A DNA stretch of 64,000 nucleotides from Eretmocerus hayati. Lineage: Eukaryota > Arthropoda > Insecta > Hymenoptera > Aphelinidae. Under the pieces are notes generated by a model. It was not told the DNA's origin. It saw only the letters and a program-made list of their open reading frames with translations, and did no database searches. This document shows positions 11,101-26,100 of the stretch, one piece after another. The stretch lies in contig CM056742.1 in the NCBI GenBank assembly GCA_029851415.1, positions 191,995,344 to 192,059,343 on the forward strand, read 5' to 3'. Positions within the stretch are counted from its first letter, which is position 1. Every line of letters begins with the position of its first letter. The position numbers were made by a program, and so were the translations under genes.

Positions 11101-14100
11101 ATATCGAAACGACAGAGCTACGAGCAAAATAATGCGGAAAAATGCAAAATCGCGCAGTATTTGACGATTGCAATCCTTTTCACAGGCCAACAATTGGTCG
11201 ATTGTATGTTACCGTATTATACGCGATGTAACGCATCGAAAAGAAATAGAACTGTCCTATGGTAGTCATGTGGAGAACGGGTCATTTTTGAGCTAGAATT
11301 ACTAGCCTATAAAAGGTGTCTTTCGAATACCGCGGAAAATTTGAAACTGGTATTTTGGTCTGCAATTAGTACTCACTCAGCTGGGCTGACAAAAATGCTC
11401 TGAGTTTCATTCTGATCAATTATCCAATATTTCAAGATTCCACCAGAAGGACAGGCACAACTGAAAGAACAGATTTTGATGGCAGTTCAGAATGAGCAAT
11501 CTCCCCGAATCAGACGGAAAATATGTGAAGTAGCTGCTGAAATTGCACGGAATTTGATTGATGATGATGGCAACAATCAATGGCCAGAATTCTTGCAATT
11601 CCTATTTCAATGTGCTAATAGTCCTTCGCCTGCTCTCAAAGATAGTGCACTCCGCATGTTTACGTAAGTTGACCCTCTATCTCACTTCCATGAAAGTTTG
11701 TGATTCTTGCTTGAATTTCTAATGCATGATCGCTCATATCATAATCTACACCTGCTAATCCAGTGAAAATGAACCCAGTCGGAATCAATCAAACCTCAAT
11801 CAATGAGAAATTTTTATTGCAGTTGTGTCCCATGTGTTTTTGGCAATCAACAGCCAAATTATTTGGATCTTATCAAACAGATGTTACAAATCTCAGTCAA
11901 TGACACATCCAACTATGAAGTGAGTCTGAATTTTATTTTCAAAAATGTGAAGATATTTTCCGCAAAGGAGAATGATACGCAAGTACGATTCCCATCGTAT
12001 CTGCCACAGTTTCTCCAAGAGCAAAAAGCTTTCTGATGACTGTAATTTGTGAAGTTATAATTTACAGACAGATACGAGGCTCACAACCCCAAATTTTGAT
12101 TCTATTTTTATTTGAACTCGAAGCGCTAATCATAAATCAAAAATCTCACAGGTGCAGTTCCAAGCAGTTAGAGCTATTGGTGCTTTTATCATACTCCACG
12201 ACAAAGAAACAAATATTCAAAAGCATTTCGCGGATTTGTTGCCATCGGTTGTACTTGTCACAGCACAGTCAGTTGAAAAACAGGAAGATGATGCATTACT
12301 CAAAGTCATGATTGATATCGCAGAATCAGCTCCAAAATTCCTTAGACCACAGTTAGAGAGCATTATTGAGATGTGTATGAAGGTTTTTTCGAATGAAGAT
12401 TTAGATATTCCTTGGAGACAGTTAGCTTTGGAAGTCATTGTGTCTCTTGCTGAAACAGCCCCAGCTATGGTTAGGAAAGTTGGAGGAAAATATATTGCTG
12501 CGCTGGTTCCTCTGGTTCTGAAAATGATGACAGATTTAGACGAAGATGATGAATGGAGCTTTTCAGATGAGATTATTGAAGAGGACAATGACAGTAATAA
12601 CGTTGTTGCTGAAAGTGCTCTGGACAGATTAGCCTGCGGTCTTGGTGGCAAGACCATGCTACCTCAAATAGTCCAGAATATCCCATCTATGTTGAGTAGT
12701 ACCGACTGGAAATACAGGTATGTAATGTGATATACCATACAATATCTATCGATTGTCAAGTGTCCATTAAGTCTCAAAATCTAATGTAATTTTTCAACAT
12801 TCTTGAATTGGAGAATATATGACTCTAACGCAGGATTTTAGTCGAATAATAATGATTGACTCTGTAGGTTTCTTCCTGACAGTTGTACAGTTGGCAGGAA
12901 AAACCGACAGCCAATCATTATTATTCAACATTCTCGAACAAATCTAGGCCAAACAGAAATAAGCTTAGTGTGTAGGAACAGTCGTAAAGCTTTGGTATTG
13001 GTCATCCCTGAGAAATCTATCCAGGAGGGACTGTTGTTGGAATGATTGGCACATAACGTGAATGATGATGAAGAGTTCTGTGGATAGAGCAGCCAAAATC
13101 CAAGATTTTTCGAATTCTTCAGAATTATATTTGTACTCGGCTTGGGCAAATTTTTGCTGAACGTTATATTTCACTGTTTTGAAAATTGATGCGTGCATGA
13201 GGGAGCATTCAGCAAAACTCTTTTAGAATCGTGTTTTGTTGGAATTATGTTAAATCTCCTTCCTCGGTACCGATTGTTGTGAAAAAAACTTAGTGCCTTT
13301 CAGTGGAAGGTAACCTGCACTGTTGACTTTCAGGCATGCCGCTCTGATGGCTATATCCGCTGTTGGCGAAGGTTGTCACAAGCAAATGGAAAATATATTG
13401 CCACAAATAATGGAGGGTATCATGCAGTATTTGCAAGATCCAGTAAGTATCTTTGATATTCTGATGATCCACATGATTTGCATATTTTCTCTCTCACTCG
13501 TTGGTAACGTACGAGGTATTCTTTTTGCAACACATAGAGGAAATGATGGTCAGAGAGAAATTTTCGATTGGCAAGCCTCGATCTTATTCATGTGTTTATT
13601 CATACCTACTCATCTAGCATCCGAGAGTACGCTACGCAGCATGCAATGCAGTAGGGCAGATGTCAACAGATTTTGCACCAATTTTCGAGAAAAAATTCCA
13701 TGATGTTGTGATACCTGGATTGCTGTTAGTGTTGGATGATAATGCTAACCCTCGAGTTCAAGCTCATGCTGGAGCGGCTTTGGTCAACTTCAGTGAAGAT
13801 TGTCCGAAAAATATATTAATGCCTTACCTGGATGCAATAATGGCAAAGCTGGAATCTATTCTAACAGCGAAGTTCCGAGAATTGGTCGAAAAAGGAACGA
13901 AGCTCGTTTTAGAACAGGTAAATCCTATCATTTATCTCACAGTCATAAGCAAATTGCATTCTCGAATTTCGTAGTACTTCGAATGCTAGACTATGCGCAT
14001 CCCCCGATGAGTTTGACCTGTGGAGCGCTCAACCTGTACATTTTTCTCTACTAATTTTGTAATTTTTCGATATCTTGAAAACTATTTGTAGTTTTTTCCT

Positions 14101-17100
14101 CTCTCTAAAATTGTAAGGCTTTTGATCGGGTCTCTTCCTACGAGCTCAATCGATCGTTGAATAGGCAATTTGGATTAATTCCCATTTCATTTGAGCGTGC
14201 CCCTGTTCATATTGCTCTCTAACACCTTAATGGTAGCATTTTCACAAGATTTCGTGTCAACCAATCAGTTCAGCTCATCCCGAAATATTGGAAAAAGTCC
14301 CATCACTCTGTTGGAGTCAGAGGGGAGAAGTAAACATATCCTGGCCCTCTGGAACCATTCCCATTGAGTTGAGGAAGTCAAAATACGCAAGAAATTATCG
14401 TTCTATTACGCTTCAGGTTCATTACATCGTGGTGCTGCCAGACTCTTCAATTTACAATTCGAGCATAAAAAGTTGAGAACGCCGTATATAAGAACATCTG
14501 TTCCTTGCGATTTAAAAAAAATGACGCTGAGGCACAGAACTGAGGTCGAATTCGATTTCTACGTCAAAAAGTATACAAGAAAGTCATAGTTTGGTTATGG
14601 AGGCATTCTGATCCTTTTTGTTTTTCGGTTTTGTAATGTAGTCTCAATCCTGTAATTGGGTTGAAACTATGATTTGATATTGTTTGCATCCTTTTGAAAG
14701 TTTCTTTCATCGAAGAGCGAGAAAGCTCGGGTCTCAATTTCGAAAGCCCATTTAGCTGACGCTCATGAATCACGGTGGTCCTGAACCAAGTCTATCCTCC
14801 GCTGACGACAGCAAGTGGGATTCTTGTTAGATATGGTTTGGGACATCTGTGGGATCACAACCTACTAAGAGTCAAAATCGCCACTTGGGCCGTTTGTTAA
14901 AAAAGGCGAAAAAACGTGTTTTTTCGATGATTTCCCCTTTTTCATCCTCAAAAACTCAAAAGGAACGCATTTTATCGAAAAATATGTAGAGCATTTTTTT
15001 GTAGAACTTGAAACGATGAACAAAAAAGGTCTTTACACATTTTTCCCTATAAGACCTCCTGTTCGTGTAATAAACGTATTTCGTCTGAGACTCGTATTTA
15101 ATCTACCATTTTTCACGGTTTCGACCCCATAACTCGATACGAACACATTTCATCAAAAAATATGTACATTAAATATTTGTAGATCTTCAAAGGATAAACA
15201 AGAAATATATGTACCATATTCTTTCATGTAAGGCCTCCTATTTCTAATACGAGTCTCAGCCGGAAATACGTTTTTTACGGGAACGGACGACCTTGTATCG
15301 AAAAATGTGTTAAGACCTTCTTGATTTACTTTTCAAAGATCTACAAGAAATTACTGTACTTTTTTTTCGATAAAATGCGTTCCCTTTTAGTTATGGGGTC
15401 GAAACCGTGAAAAATGACAGATAAAATACGAGTCTCAGACGAAATACGTTTATTACAGGAACAGGAGATGTTATATGGCAAAATGTGTAGAAACCTTTTT
15501 TGTTCATCGTTTCAAGTTCTACAAAAAGTTGCTCTACATATTTTTCGATAAAATGTGTCCCTTCCGAGTTTTTGAGGCTGAAAAGGGGGAAACATCGTAA
15601 AAACACGTTTTTTCGACTTTTTTAAAAAACGGCCCTTGCGATTTTGATTCTTACTAGGTTGTGATCCCACAGATGTGCCAAACCATATCCAACGAGAATC
15701 CTACTTGCTGTCGTCAGCGGAGGGTAGACTTGGTTCAGGACCACCGTGGAAAGATCTCTTTGATTCTACTCAACAATAATCTTCGTCAGCACCTGGCCCC
15801 CCGTTTCCACTAATGTATTCACGCAGTCTTTATTCAGACAAAAATTATATAAACATATTCTTTCCAGGTTGTTACAACAATAGCTAGTGTTGCTGACACG
15901 TGTGAAGAACAGTTTGTGAAATATTACGACAGGCTCATGCCGTGTTTGAAGTACATTATCACGAATGCAACCTCACCTGAGCACAAATTGCTCCGTGGTA
16001 AAACTATAGAATGTGTTAGTCTCATTGGACTTGCTGTAGGACCCGAAAAAGTAAGTCTCGAGCATGCACTTGACAACTGATATTCATAACTAAAATTTTC
16101 TGCCTAACTAATTTCACAGTTTATTGGAGATGCAAATGAAGTGATGGATCTACTCTTGAAATCTCATTCGGAATTGCCAGAAGATGACCCTCAGCTCAGT
16201 TATTTGATATCTGCTTGGGCTCGTCTTTGCAAAATTTTAGGTATGTTGATCATGAAATATTCCTATCTAGCAATGACTTAGACATGGTGGATAATTGATT
16301 CCATTCCTGAGCTTCCTGATATCTGTTTTTTAATTACAAATCATAGAAATATATAGTCCATAAATAGCATTAGATTGAAACAGAAATTTAAATGTTATGT
16401 AATAATCCTCGTCAGCTTCTATTCTTGGACAAAGTGAGGACTTACCGAGAATTTCCGTGAGAAACTCTTAGTACTTTATGTGTGTGTTCAAATGGATGGT
16501 TGAATTAGTCGATTCCAACTCGAAGACCCCTTGTTTTTTTGTTATTATCAATATGTAGTGCAAAATTTTGGCTATTTACAAAGAACTCAATGCATCTTGA
16601 TGAAAAATTGTACAAGACCAAAGCTGTAGAACACAAAATTTCAAATCGGGTCTTTACAACTCGAGCCCAGGGCGAGTAATGCGCGGAAATTGTTTCGCGC
16701 ATTGAACATGGGCTATGGGGCGGCCGACGCAGAGCTACTAAAGTTGCTGTCACTTTGACAGTAACCAATTCATGGCTGGGTGACCTTACTTGTGCATTCT
16801 GAAGAGAATGAATATTCCTAGAAAATGGTCCCCATCTGATCCCGTCGAACTTTAACTCCTTCGAATGTAAAGCAAAATGAGAGAATAAATACAAATTCTG
16901 AGGCTAAAATCGTCGGCAGTCTCGCTGCGAGATGACGCTGTGACACACTCAAGGCCGTGTCGGAGTCTCACGCAAAACGAGGATACAACTTACCCGATAG
17001 TTTTACACCAATTGAGGTGGGTGTGGTCGCAAATGATTTGGAAGTGCGTCAGGAATGTGCCTCTGGTACGATCAGTGAGGACATACCACTAGATCTCCCT

Positions 17101-20100
17101 CAAAACTCGACGTAACTAGCAAGGTCACGCTCTTCGCGAATCAGAATTGGAATATCTCGCGACTCATCGATTCCTTCTCAAGAGTGAGAGACGTTTATCC
17201 TCACAGATTGCACCGGAGGCACATTCCTGGATTAATTTCGAGTCATTTGCGACCACCCTCGCTTCAATTGGTTTAAACACCATAGCGTTAGTTGTAACCC
17301 CTTTTTTGCCGCGAGATTCTGACATGATCTTAAGCTTGGGTTTCCCGGGAAACTTGTGAGAACCTTCTTTGTAGGGAATCTTGTGCTCTACAACTGTAGT
17401 CCTGTACAATTTTTCGTTGGAATGCATATTTTCTAAGACCTTTGCAAAAAATCCTAATTGCCCTCAACAAATTGTTGAAAGCGGAAAACTGTCGGGGTTT
17501 TCGGGCTGGCGACCTCATGTATTCGATTTAGCACTTCATAATACATACGACTCCACTTTCAAACCTCTTGGAATACAAGTTTCCTACTCAGACCCCCCTC
17601 CCCCCGCCAGACTATCACGGGTATAGAGTCGAGATACAATTTTTAGCATCTGGTTGAAAAAGGTCGAATTCTGCACAATCAATGCACTGGCGGTGGTTGT
17701 GTACGAAAGTATGGCCAACCGAGCGTAGCTACCACACTGGTGCATATACAGGGTATCACAAAAGTCCCCCCCCCCGCCGCCACCGCAGCCCTTTCAACTC
17801 AGATATGGCTTCGGGGGTTGAAAAACCCAAAGACACGTGTCTCCTGAAATCGAGGGGGGCGCCCAAGACTTTTTTCAAATCGAACTTTGAATGTGACTGA
17901 TAGGTTTTCGGAATCCGAATCGAATTCTTCAAATGGGGATTCCTATTTTGACTCTTGGCCCTGAAAATGTGACAAATTTTTAATCCAGATATAACTGTCT
18001 ACCAATGGCTTTGGTGACCCTCAAAGGTCATTTTGAGGTAAGAAGTTTCTGTGCAGTGGTTTGACGTTCCAGAGCTAAAGCAACAGTTCGGATCACAAGG
18101 TTGTTTTCAAGAGGAATCACAGACTCCGTTTGACCATTGGCCTGTGACTTTGAGCACTAAGGTAAAGGAGCCAGTAGTGGAACAAAAAATCACTGCTAAT
18201 CGGTAAATAGCGTATTTTGGAGTGAAATTGGTTTCTTTTTGGAATGAAAGTGATAGATCTTGTGAATCAATCCTTCCTGATCATTTTAAAAAAAGGAACA
18301 CTGATAACTTGTATAGAATCAAAAAAATTCGCATTTGACGGAGGAGTGTCAGCTCCAATAGTGGAACGCCTTTTTTGCGATGGAGCCTATAATGGAACAG
18401 AGGGATCCTATGGTGGAACAACGATTCGCAATCGTCATCTTCGATACGGATGAGGGTGACGAATAATTCATCAAGTTTGATTCTTATTATGAGATAAAAT
18501 GTCATTTATTCTTTGCGATCAAAATTTATTTTACAATTCAAGTACATCCAGACATCATAAAATAAGCAGATATACAAAGATTAGCTGACGCCGAGTGACT
18601 TTAGTCGCAATGATTGCTTCCCACTTTCTTAATGATTACTACTTTGACACTATTTTATGGGAATGCAAACTTCGCTGTAATTGATCAACTGTCATTTCTA
18701 TGAGCATGAATCAATCACAAATCGAATCAATTAATTTCGTCAGAGTATCCATGAACTAAGTAACTAATGAATAAAAATTTAATTCAAATCGTCAACTGGT
18801 ATTAAAGTATTGGAACAATCACAACAATCGAAAAGCTATTCAGACTTTTGGGATCGCTGTCGCCATATTTACATAAACTACTGACAGCGCCGAACTGGGA
18901 TCGCACCAAAATACAATCTGACTCGAAAGATACCTTCAATATAAATTTTTTTTGTGAACAAACAACCAATCGAATTTCCCATATTGACTATCTTCGTGAT
19001 GAGTATGGAAAAATGAGGCACCCTCACTGTCACTTTTGATAATTGAACTGACGCATTCAAGTACTCTGAATGAAAGTATCCACTCTTTTTACATTCAAAT
19101 CAATTCTTTCAATCGTGCGAGTGAATTACTAGAGCTGGTGAGATATCATACGTGTTTGGTCCTTCATAGTTTTGGTCCCCCATACTGCCGATTCAATTGT
19201 TTTTATCCTTGTTTGATTTTCAGTCGACAGACTGTAGCTTCTTTTTCGTGTTCCAAAAGTTCTTCACTAATTTTCAAAAGCTTTGAATTTAGATCGAGGA
19301 TCTCAACTTGCCAACAGGCCTTTTGATCCTTGTCCTTTTCCAACTTCGATTTTTTCCTCAATTCTTTAATCTGATCCTGAATATTTTTTTTCTCTCCATG
19401 ATCAAATTCTTCTTGTTTCTCAAAGACTTCAATAATTCTGCTTCCTTTTCTTTCCTCAGTTTATTTTGTTTCTTCAATAATTTCCTTTCGTGGACTTGCC
19501 CTTCTCTTAATCTTCCCCATTCTTCTCTCTTTTCTAACTTCTCCATCAGAACATCAACAGTATTTACAACAATTCCATAGTTTCTTTGTTTTTTCCTTTT
19601 ATACAGCGTAGGTACTCTGGCAACTTGAATTATTTTTGACGAAAAAGGTAGTTTTCCTTGAATTACAGAAGAGTGATATTTGTAAAAATTACAGTGCTCA
19701 TCGTATCAGTATTTTGATTAATCAGAATTATGTCAGATCCGTCACAAACTCACCTTCATGGTTCTCAGAAGTTTCTGTGGACTCTTGATCGGTAGGATTC
19801 ATTTCCACGGAAACAAGCCCCACTTCCAACCTCTCAGAATCGATTGAAGATCGTTCGTGATTGTCTGTCTATAAAGAGGAAGATTTCCGCTCGATTCAAT
19901 CTCGTCCTGTACTTTGCTCGCATCAAAATCAGAACCTGGAATCAATCGAATATATTATTACTCGTTATATTCACTTGACCCCCTGGATTCATCGATGTAC
20001 ATGGGAAAGAAGGCAAAAAACCCCTTCGAATCTGCTATTGATGAGGAATACTGATAATACTGTGAGCAATACTGTGATTCAAGTTACTCTGAGAACTCAC

Positions 20101-23100
20101 TTTGGCGTGGGTAACTGAGCATCTTGGGTCAGTTCGAGAACTGTTTCTGCATGACACACAGGACTCGCAAGCGTGCAACTGGATATTCCTCTATTTTCCT
20201 TATTCAGGGGAAAAGCAGTGAGTAATCTGCAAAATTCCATAAGTATAAGAACATTCTCTTTCCAGTTCCGTCAATTATCAATAATAGAAATACCTTCATC
20301 ATGAGCAAAAGATACAAATACTTGATTTTCATTTTCAATGGTTCTCTTGGAGCTGTTCATCTTCTTGGAATGAAAATCGAGCATTTTCGTTAGCATTGGC
20401 ATGACCCGTGTACTCCAAAGCAAAATTTAAATTTCCTAGGAAAGAATTATCTAATTGCAGTTGGTCTTCTTGATAGATGTAAGAGTCTGGATTGTCCCAA
20501 TTTATTTCGATAACTTCGGGGAAATTTTGATCCGGAAGAGTTTCATGAGTTGTAGGCGAAGTAGCCTGTACATTATCTTGTACATTATCCAAAAACTGCT
20601 CATCCTTTCGAGTCTCTTCCATAGTAACTGATGGAGTTTTGGGAACTTGATCGGAATCCATGACAAAGATTGGAAAATCATTAATCCAAGATTATGTTTG
20701 AATTGTCACCTTCAATTCGGATCAGTTTAGGATGAATCCGATTCTGTTTGAGTGAGTACTCGTTTGAATCAATGAACAGAATAAATTCAACTCACCACAC
20801 ATGTCTTTCGATTTCTTCCATGAATTATAGAGTTCAAAGAGCTGGTGTGAGCCAGACCAAGTTCCTTGTGAATAGCAGCATTTGTAAAGGTCTAAGTTGT
20901 CTGTTTTGATCAACGCACTCTCGAAAATTCTCAACAAACGCTCGTTGTCATCTTTCGGTATCGGAGAATTCATACTATTGCTTGAAATATAAATACTTTG
21001 ACTGCTCATTCGTGATACTGGGCTACGTTTGTCCTTCTTAAAAGGATTGTAACTTACTGCATCTGGGTCTAACGGATACAGACCACACGTTCGGAAACCG
21101 TTTTTCAAACCTTCGACAAAGCTGTCTTGGTATTTCTCTAGAGTTGTCTGAATCGAATGAGGCACATCTCCCTTTGTCACACTTACAATCTCTTCCGTAT
21201 ATTTCCAATCATGGAGCACTTGTCGATAGTACGTTTTCAAAGCTGCAAAGAAAGATACATCCAAGGGCTACAGGATATGTGTAGCATTTGGCAAGAGCTG
21301 AATGATGTATCCTATTCTCTTTGCAAAATTTAGCCAACTCCTTTGAGAAATGTGACGAGTGCCCGTCGAGGTACAACACGACTGGAAACTCAACCCCATT
21401 TGCGACAAGCCAAGGAAAAAGAATTTTTGCTACATACAGATAGAAACTTTCCATAACCATATATCCTCTTTCTGTATTCCCAATACCCCAATTTTTAAGG
21501 GTTTTTGCAAGCACTTGCTTTTTGAGCATCTTTTTGGCATCAAAAAGCACTACTGGGGGAGCAATTTCATCCTCAGTATTGACAGCGAAGCACACAGTCA
21601 CATTACCTTTCTCATTGCCTGTGCACACTTGCTTGACAACCTTTGCTCCCTTTTGAGCGAGCACCGATGAATCATTTTTGGGGACAAGATATACTGCAGT
21701 CTCATCCAAGTTGACGATGCTTCGAGGTGGGATGATATATCTATTAGTCAGTGGGTCGTAGAGCTTCTCTTTGATCAACAGTTATCTCAGTTTTCCAAAC
21801 CAGACTCTTATCTCATCCTCTTCAGCACCGGCTCTAGTGGTCGTCAAGTTCTGAGCTGTTCTGAAAGCAAATTTTAGGATTCCTTTTCATAAACATCTTT
21901 AGCCATTTCTTGCCTGGCCGATTGTCATTGAAATTGTTGGGCCTTGGATTGGCAATTGAATATTTTCTGACAGTTTCTATGAATACTTGTCTAATCACAG
22001 GAAAACCTCTCTCCGAGCAGTAAATAAGCCAGTTGGCAAAGTCTTCTTCTTCGACAGGATTTAACACACTTGGAGGGCGTTTTGAACAATGGACTAGTCC
22101 TTCATCTTTAGACAATCTATGTAATGTAGCTAAGGGTACTCCATATTTTTCTTCTACAGCTCTGAATATCTCCCCTGCTCTCAAAGCTTTCAAAGCTTCC
22201 CCGGCAACACTAGCATCGTCAGATCTTTGTGCTTTTTGTTTATTTTTGATGCATTGAGGTCTTTTTCTCCTTTTCAATGCTGTTGGATCCTTAGGAGAAG
22301 TTGTCTGCTTAACCTTTTTTATCTTGGTTTCTTTTCCTCGCAACTGCCATGATTACTTGATCTGCAGAAGAATCTTCACTAATAAGCTTTCATATCTGGA
22401 CTCAATAACATGATTAGAAAAGAGCTCAAAACGCCGGAAACTTCAATTTCAATCATTTTTCAGGAAAATTAAGCACAGAAATGAAGAGAACACTTGGCAG
22501 ACTGTTTGTTTACCTTTCAAACGATGAGAAGCTGCCGTAGAGGTTAGAACACACTTGTGGGGGGCACCGGTCACACGTTAACGTCTCCGGAAGAAAAATT
22601 GCGCACTAAATTGACAGAATATCAGTCAATTGTATCGATGCGGTCGTGCTACCACCGTAGAAAATGTAATAACGTGTAAAGCAACTGAAAGCAACAAATT
22701 CCCACCAGGAAAATTGTATTCAGTACCCCCCAGAAGTGTTATTGCGTTACTGGAGCCCGGGCGAAGTGGAGGTCGCCTCGAGTGGCACAGCCGACGTCGA
22801 AGCGTTCCGGTGATGGCGCTCTTTTCAAAACTTCGATCCCCAACTGGAACATCAAACTACTCTTCGAAAAAAGCACGCATGACGCCATTCAAGCTCGGGT
22901 AGTATTCCTGGATGTACAACTAACAAATTGTTATGCGATGAGCTATGATCTAATATGAGTTATTACACTTTTCCTAATGTACAACACAGGGGTGCTCACA
23001 TCAGATTCCGGCAAAAATGGCGGGCTCTCGGGGGCTGTATCTACATCCCGTCGACCCAATTATTTACGATTTTTTTCTGTAAAAAACAGTTAAACCACGA

Positions 23101-26100
23101 GCTTAAATGTTACAGTTCTCAGTAGTTGAAGCATTCGAGCATCTTAGACAATTTTTATTTTGGCGATTTAGCTCCTCTAATCACCTGGATAAGATATTTA
23201 TAAACGCGTTCCACTATAGGAGCCAAACTGATGTTGTTCCACTACTGGCTCGTTTACCTTCACCTTAGATCTTTACGAATTCCAGTATGGTTACTCCCAT
23301 TTTTGACCCTGGCCTCCCTGGTATAGCTCACCTGATCCAGACCATTGGTTCAGTTCTGGCACGTCGAACTACTATTCAGAGCCTTGCGACCTTGAAATGA
23401 CCTTTTCGGGTCATCTATGCGATTGGTAAAAAGTCACATCTGGACTCAGGGATTTGTCACATTTTCAGAATCTAGAATCAAAACTATGGATAAAGGTACT
23501 AAAATTCTAGTTGACCTCTAATGAGGGTCAAGGTTATGTTCAAGGTCAGAGGTCAAGGGTCAAACAGAGTCTGAGATTTTTTTTGAAAACAACTCCCTGA
23601 TCCAGACTATTGCCTCAGCTCTAGCACGCCGAATTATTATCTAGAGACTTGTGACCTTCAGATGACCTGTGAGGGTCATCCACGCAGTTAGTAGAGAGTC
23701 GTATCTGGATTCAAAATTTCTCACGTTTCCAGGGCCAAGAGTCAGAAAAAGGATCCCTGTTTGGAAAATTCGATTGACCACCTGAGAACCATCCAGGGTA
23801 CATACAAGCTCAAATGTGGGCTCTGTTTTGAGCTTCCCCTTGCATTATTCACAGAAGACACGTGTTTCAAAGTTTTTGATTTACGGAGCCATTTTCAAGT
23901 TTCGAAAATCACGGTTATCTTCAAGGCCACAGGTCCAGTGCCGAAATAAGTCTGAGAAATTTTTCTGAGAGAAACCTCCCCAAACTAAAATATTACACTA
24001 GCTCTGATACGTTGAACCACTTCTGAGCTCTGCCCCCGATTAGAAGAGATACGTGTTTCGGGGTTTTTCGACATCTGGAGCCATTTTGAGTTGTCATGGG
24101 GAGGGATGGTTGAGTAAGACAACCACCCGACAAGGGTGCCAATCGTACAAAATCACATCCCAACCCAAACTATTATTACAATACCAATCTCTAGAGTGCC
24201 TTCGTCAGACCTTCCCGTCCCCTGTCGCCCGGTACTCATGTCGTGCAAATACAAGTCATGTCCTGCTAACCTGCAAGTCGTCGTTTGATCTCATTTGCTG
24301 ACATTTGCTGTCAGACTCTTGATTTATGTGACCCATGATGATTAGATACACTCACTTATCCTTCCGTGTCATGAATTTCCATATGTGATCCCTCGAGACT
24401 GGAATATGTCAGGTATGAATTTTTTTGAGAGGCGAGAACCGCTTCCCAGAAGCTCTAGACTTTTACTTTTGGGCCTCACAACTCTCATATTGAAATATCC
24501 CTGTGGCTCAAATTGGCACGAGCCAGAAGATTCTCTTAAAAATTGTCGAAATTGACCCATCTTTAAGCTCAAATTAGAAAGTTCCCGATCCGTGCGGATA
24601 AAAATGCATAATGCCATCTTAAAGTACGTAAAAAAACCTTCAAAATGAAATCCGGATAAGTGCTCTACGGTCAAATAGAGCCGAGTAGTTCAACTCACAA
24701 AATTAAAAAAAAATGTTTGGGTGAGCTTAAACTTTTGACCGGTAGCGTACATTTTTAACATTCCGTGCTCTGATACACCTCGAAAAAGTAAGTATGGGTT
24801 TGAAAGTATGGTGGTTCATATTATTGTCGCAGAAACGTGCAGATGCCCTACCATACTTTTGACCCTTATACCTTCTTGAGGTGTATAAAAAATCATCCAA
24901 ATATATCTGCATGATCTAAACACGACATGTTTGAGATGTTATGGTATGTTGGATTTCTATATACATGGAGAAAATCAAGTCAATCCATCCATGAACGAGC
25001 GAGCTGTACAATTTGTTCATCCAAAATCGTTTTTTCGCAATAGCTGCCAAAAGTTTTTTGGTCGATCAAAGTTTTTCTAAAAAATCTGTCCGGTACTTTA
25101 AACCCTCTACTACATCATGTAATGATAAAATTGATCAAATTTTTCCATATGTAATATTGATTCATTTTTCTCTGCATCATGTGGTGCTGACTTCTTTCTG
25201 AGTTTCAAGGAAAGAAACATTGCTGTACGACCTTTTGATCCGGAGATAGTATTTCTTTCAAAAATCGATATTGTTCAAACAATTGAAGATTAACAGCTCT
25301 TATTTCGGGTAATGGTGAACGAAAGTGTGAGGATTATTCAAAAATATATTTGGTACACATACCTTATCTCATATCTTCTTCACAGCAAGTGAAAGTTGAT
25401 GCCCAAATTCGTTTGGATAAAAAGTGCTACAGGTAGGCGTACTGGACGTACCTCAGGGCGTGGTGGACGTACCCCCGCGTAGGTGTGCCGCGGCCATAGA
25501 GATGGCCGCGGCTCGGCAGAAACCGTGGCGCAAACTTCAAACTCGAGCGCGCGGATTCTCCGACAATATTTCAGGTTCTACTGAAGCAATTTTTACCATT
25601 CTTATCTTGAAATGGGTTAGCTTCTCGTAAAAATCACAATGGCGAACATTTCAGAACGATTCGGTCATTTATTGGATGTGTAAGTGGGGTATACACATGT
25701 AAGTATCTCTAGAATGATTCAATTATCACCATTTACCAATGTCGTGGGTCCCGTATTATAACAATAATAATAGAGTCAACAAATTTCGTGCAGGAGCTAA
25801 GCACGGCAGCCCCAGCTGGTTTGTCACCAATCCGGATACTAAATCGCGGAAACGTTGCTTAACCTGAACTTTTTCCCAAAAAAGCTTGCTTGACTGCCGC
25901 TGATGTTCTTTTCTATTTGTTTGTGAAAATACACGGAGGAATTTCTTTTTCTGACCTAACAATGTTGCCGGAAGACCACCACCTGAACAATCCTGCACTT
26001 GAGCATATATGAGGATATCTCTGAAACTTTTGATTTTCGCGCTCAAAAAGTGTCACAGCGGTGGAAATCGAGATATGCGGCTAGAGCCTGTTATTGAGCA

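Noticed and set aside
12217..12657. 146-residue ORF on the minus strand
   Set aside because: It is the exact antisense shadow of importin-5 exon d.
16505..16894. 129-residue minus-strand ORF as a nested intronic gene
   Set aside because: It overlaps an arm of a dispersed inverted repeat and has no recognisable domain.
17744..17775. CAGGGTATCACAAAAGTCCCC as a transposon tip
   Set aside because: It looks like known terminal repeats, but no matching opposite end was found nearby.
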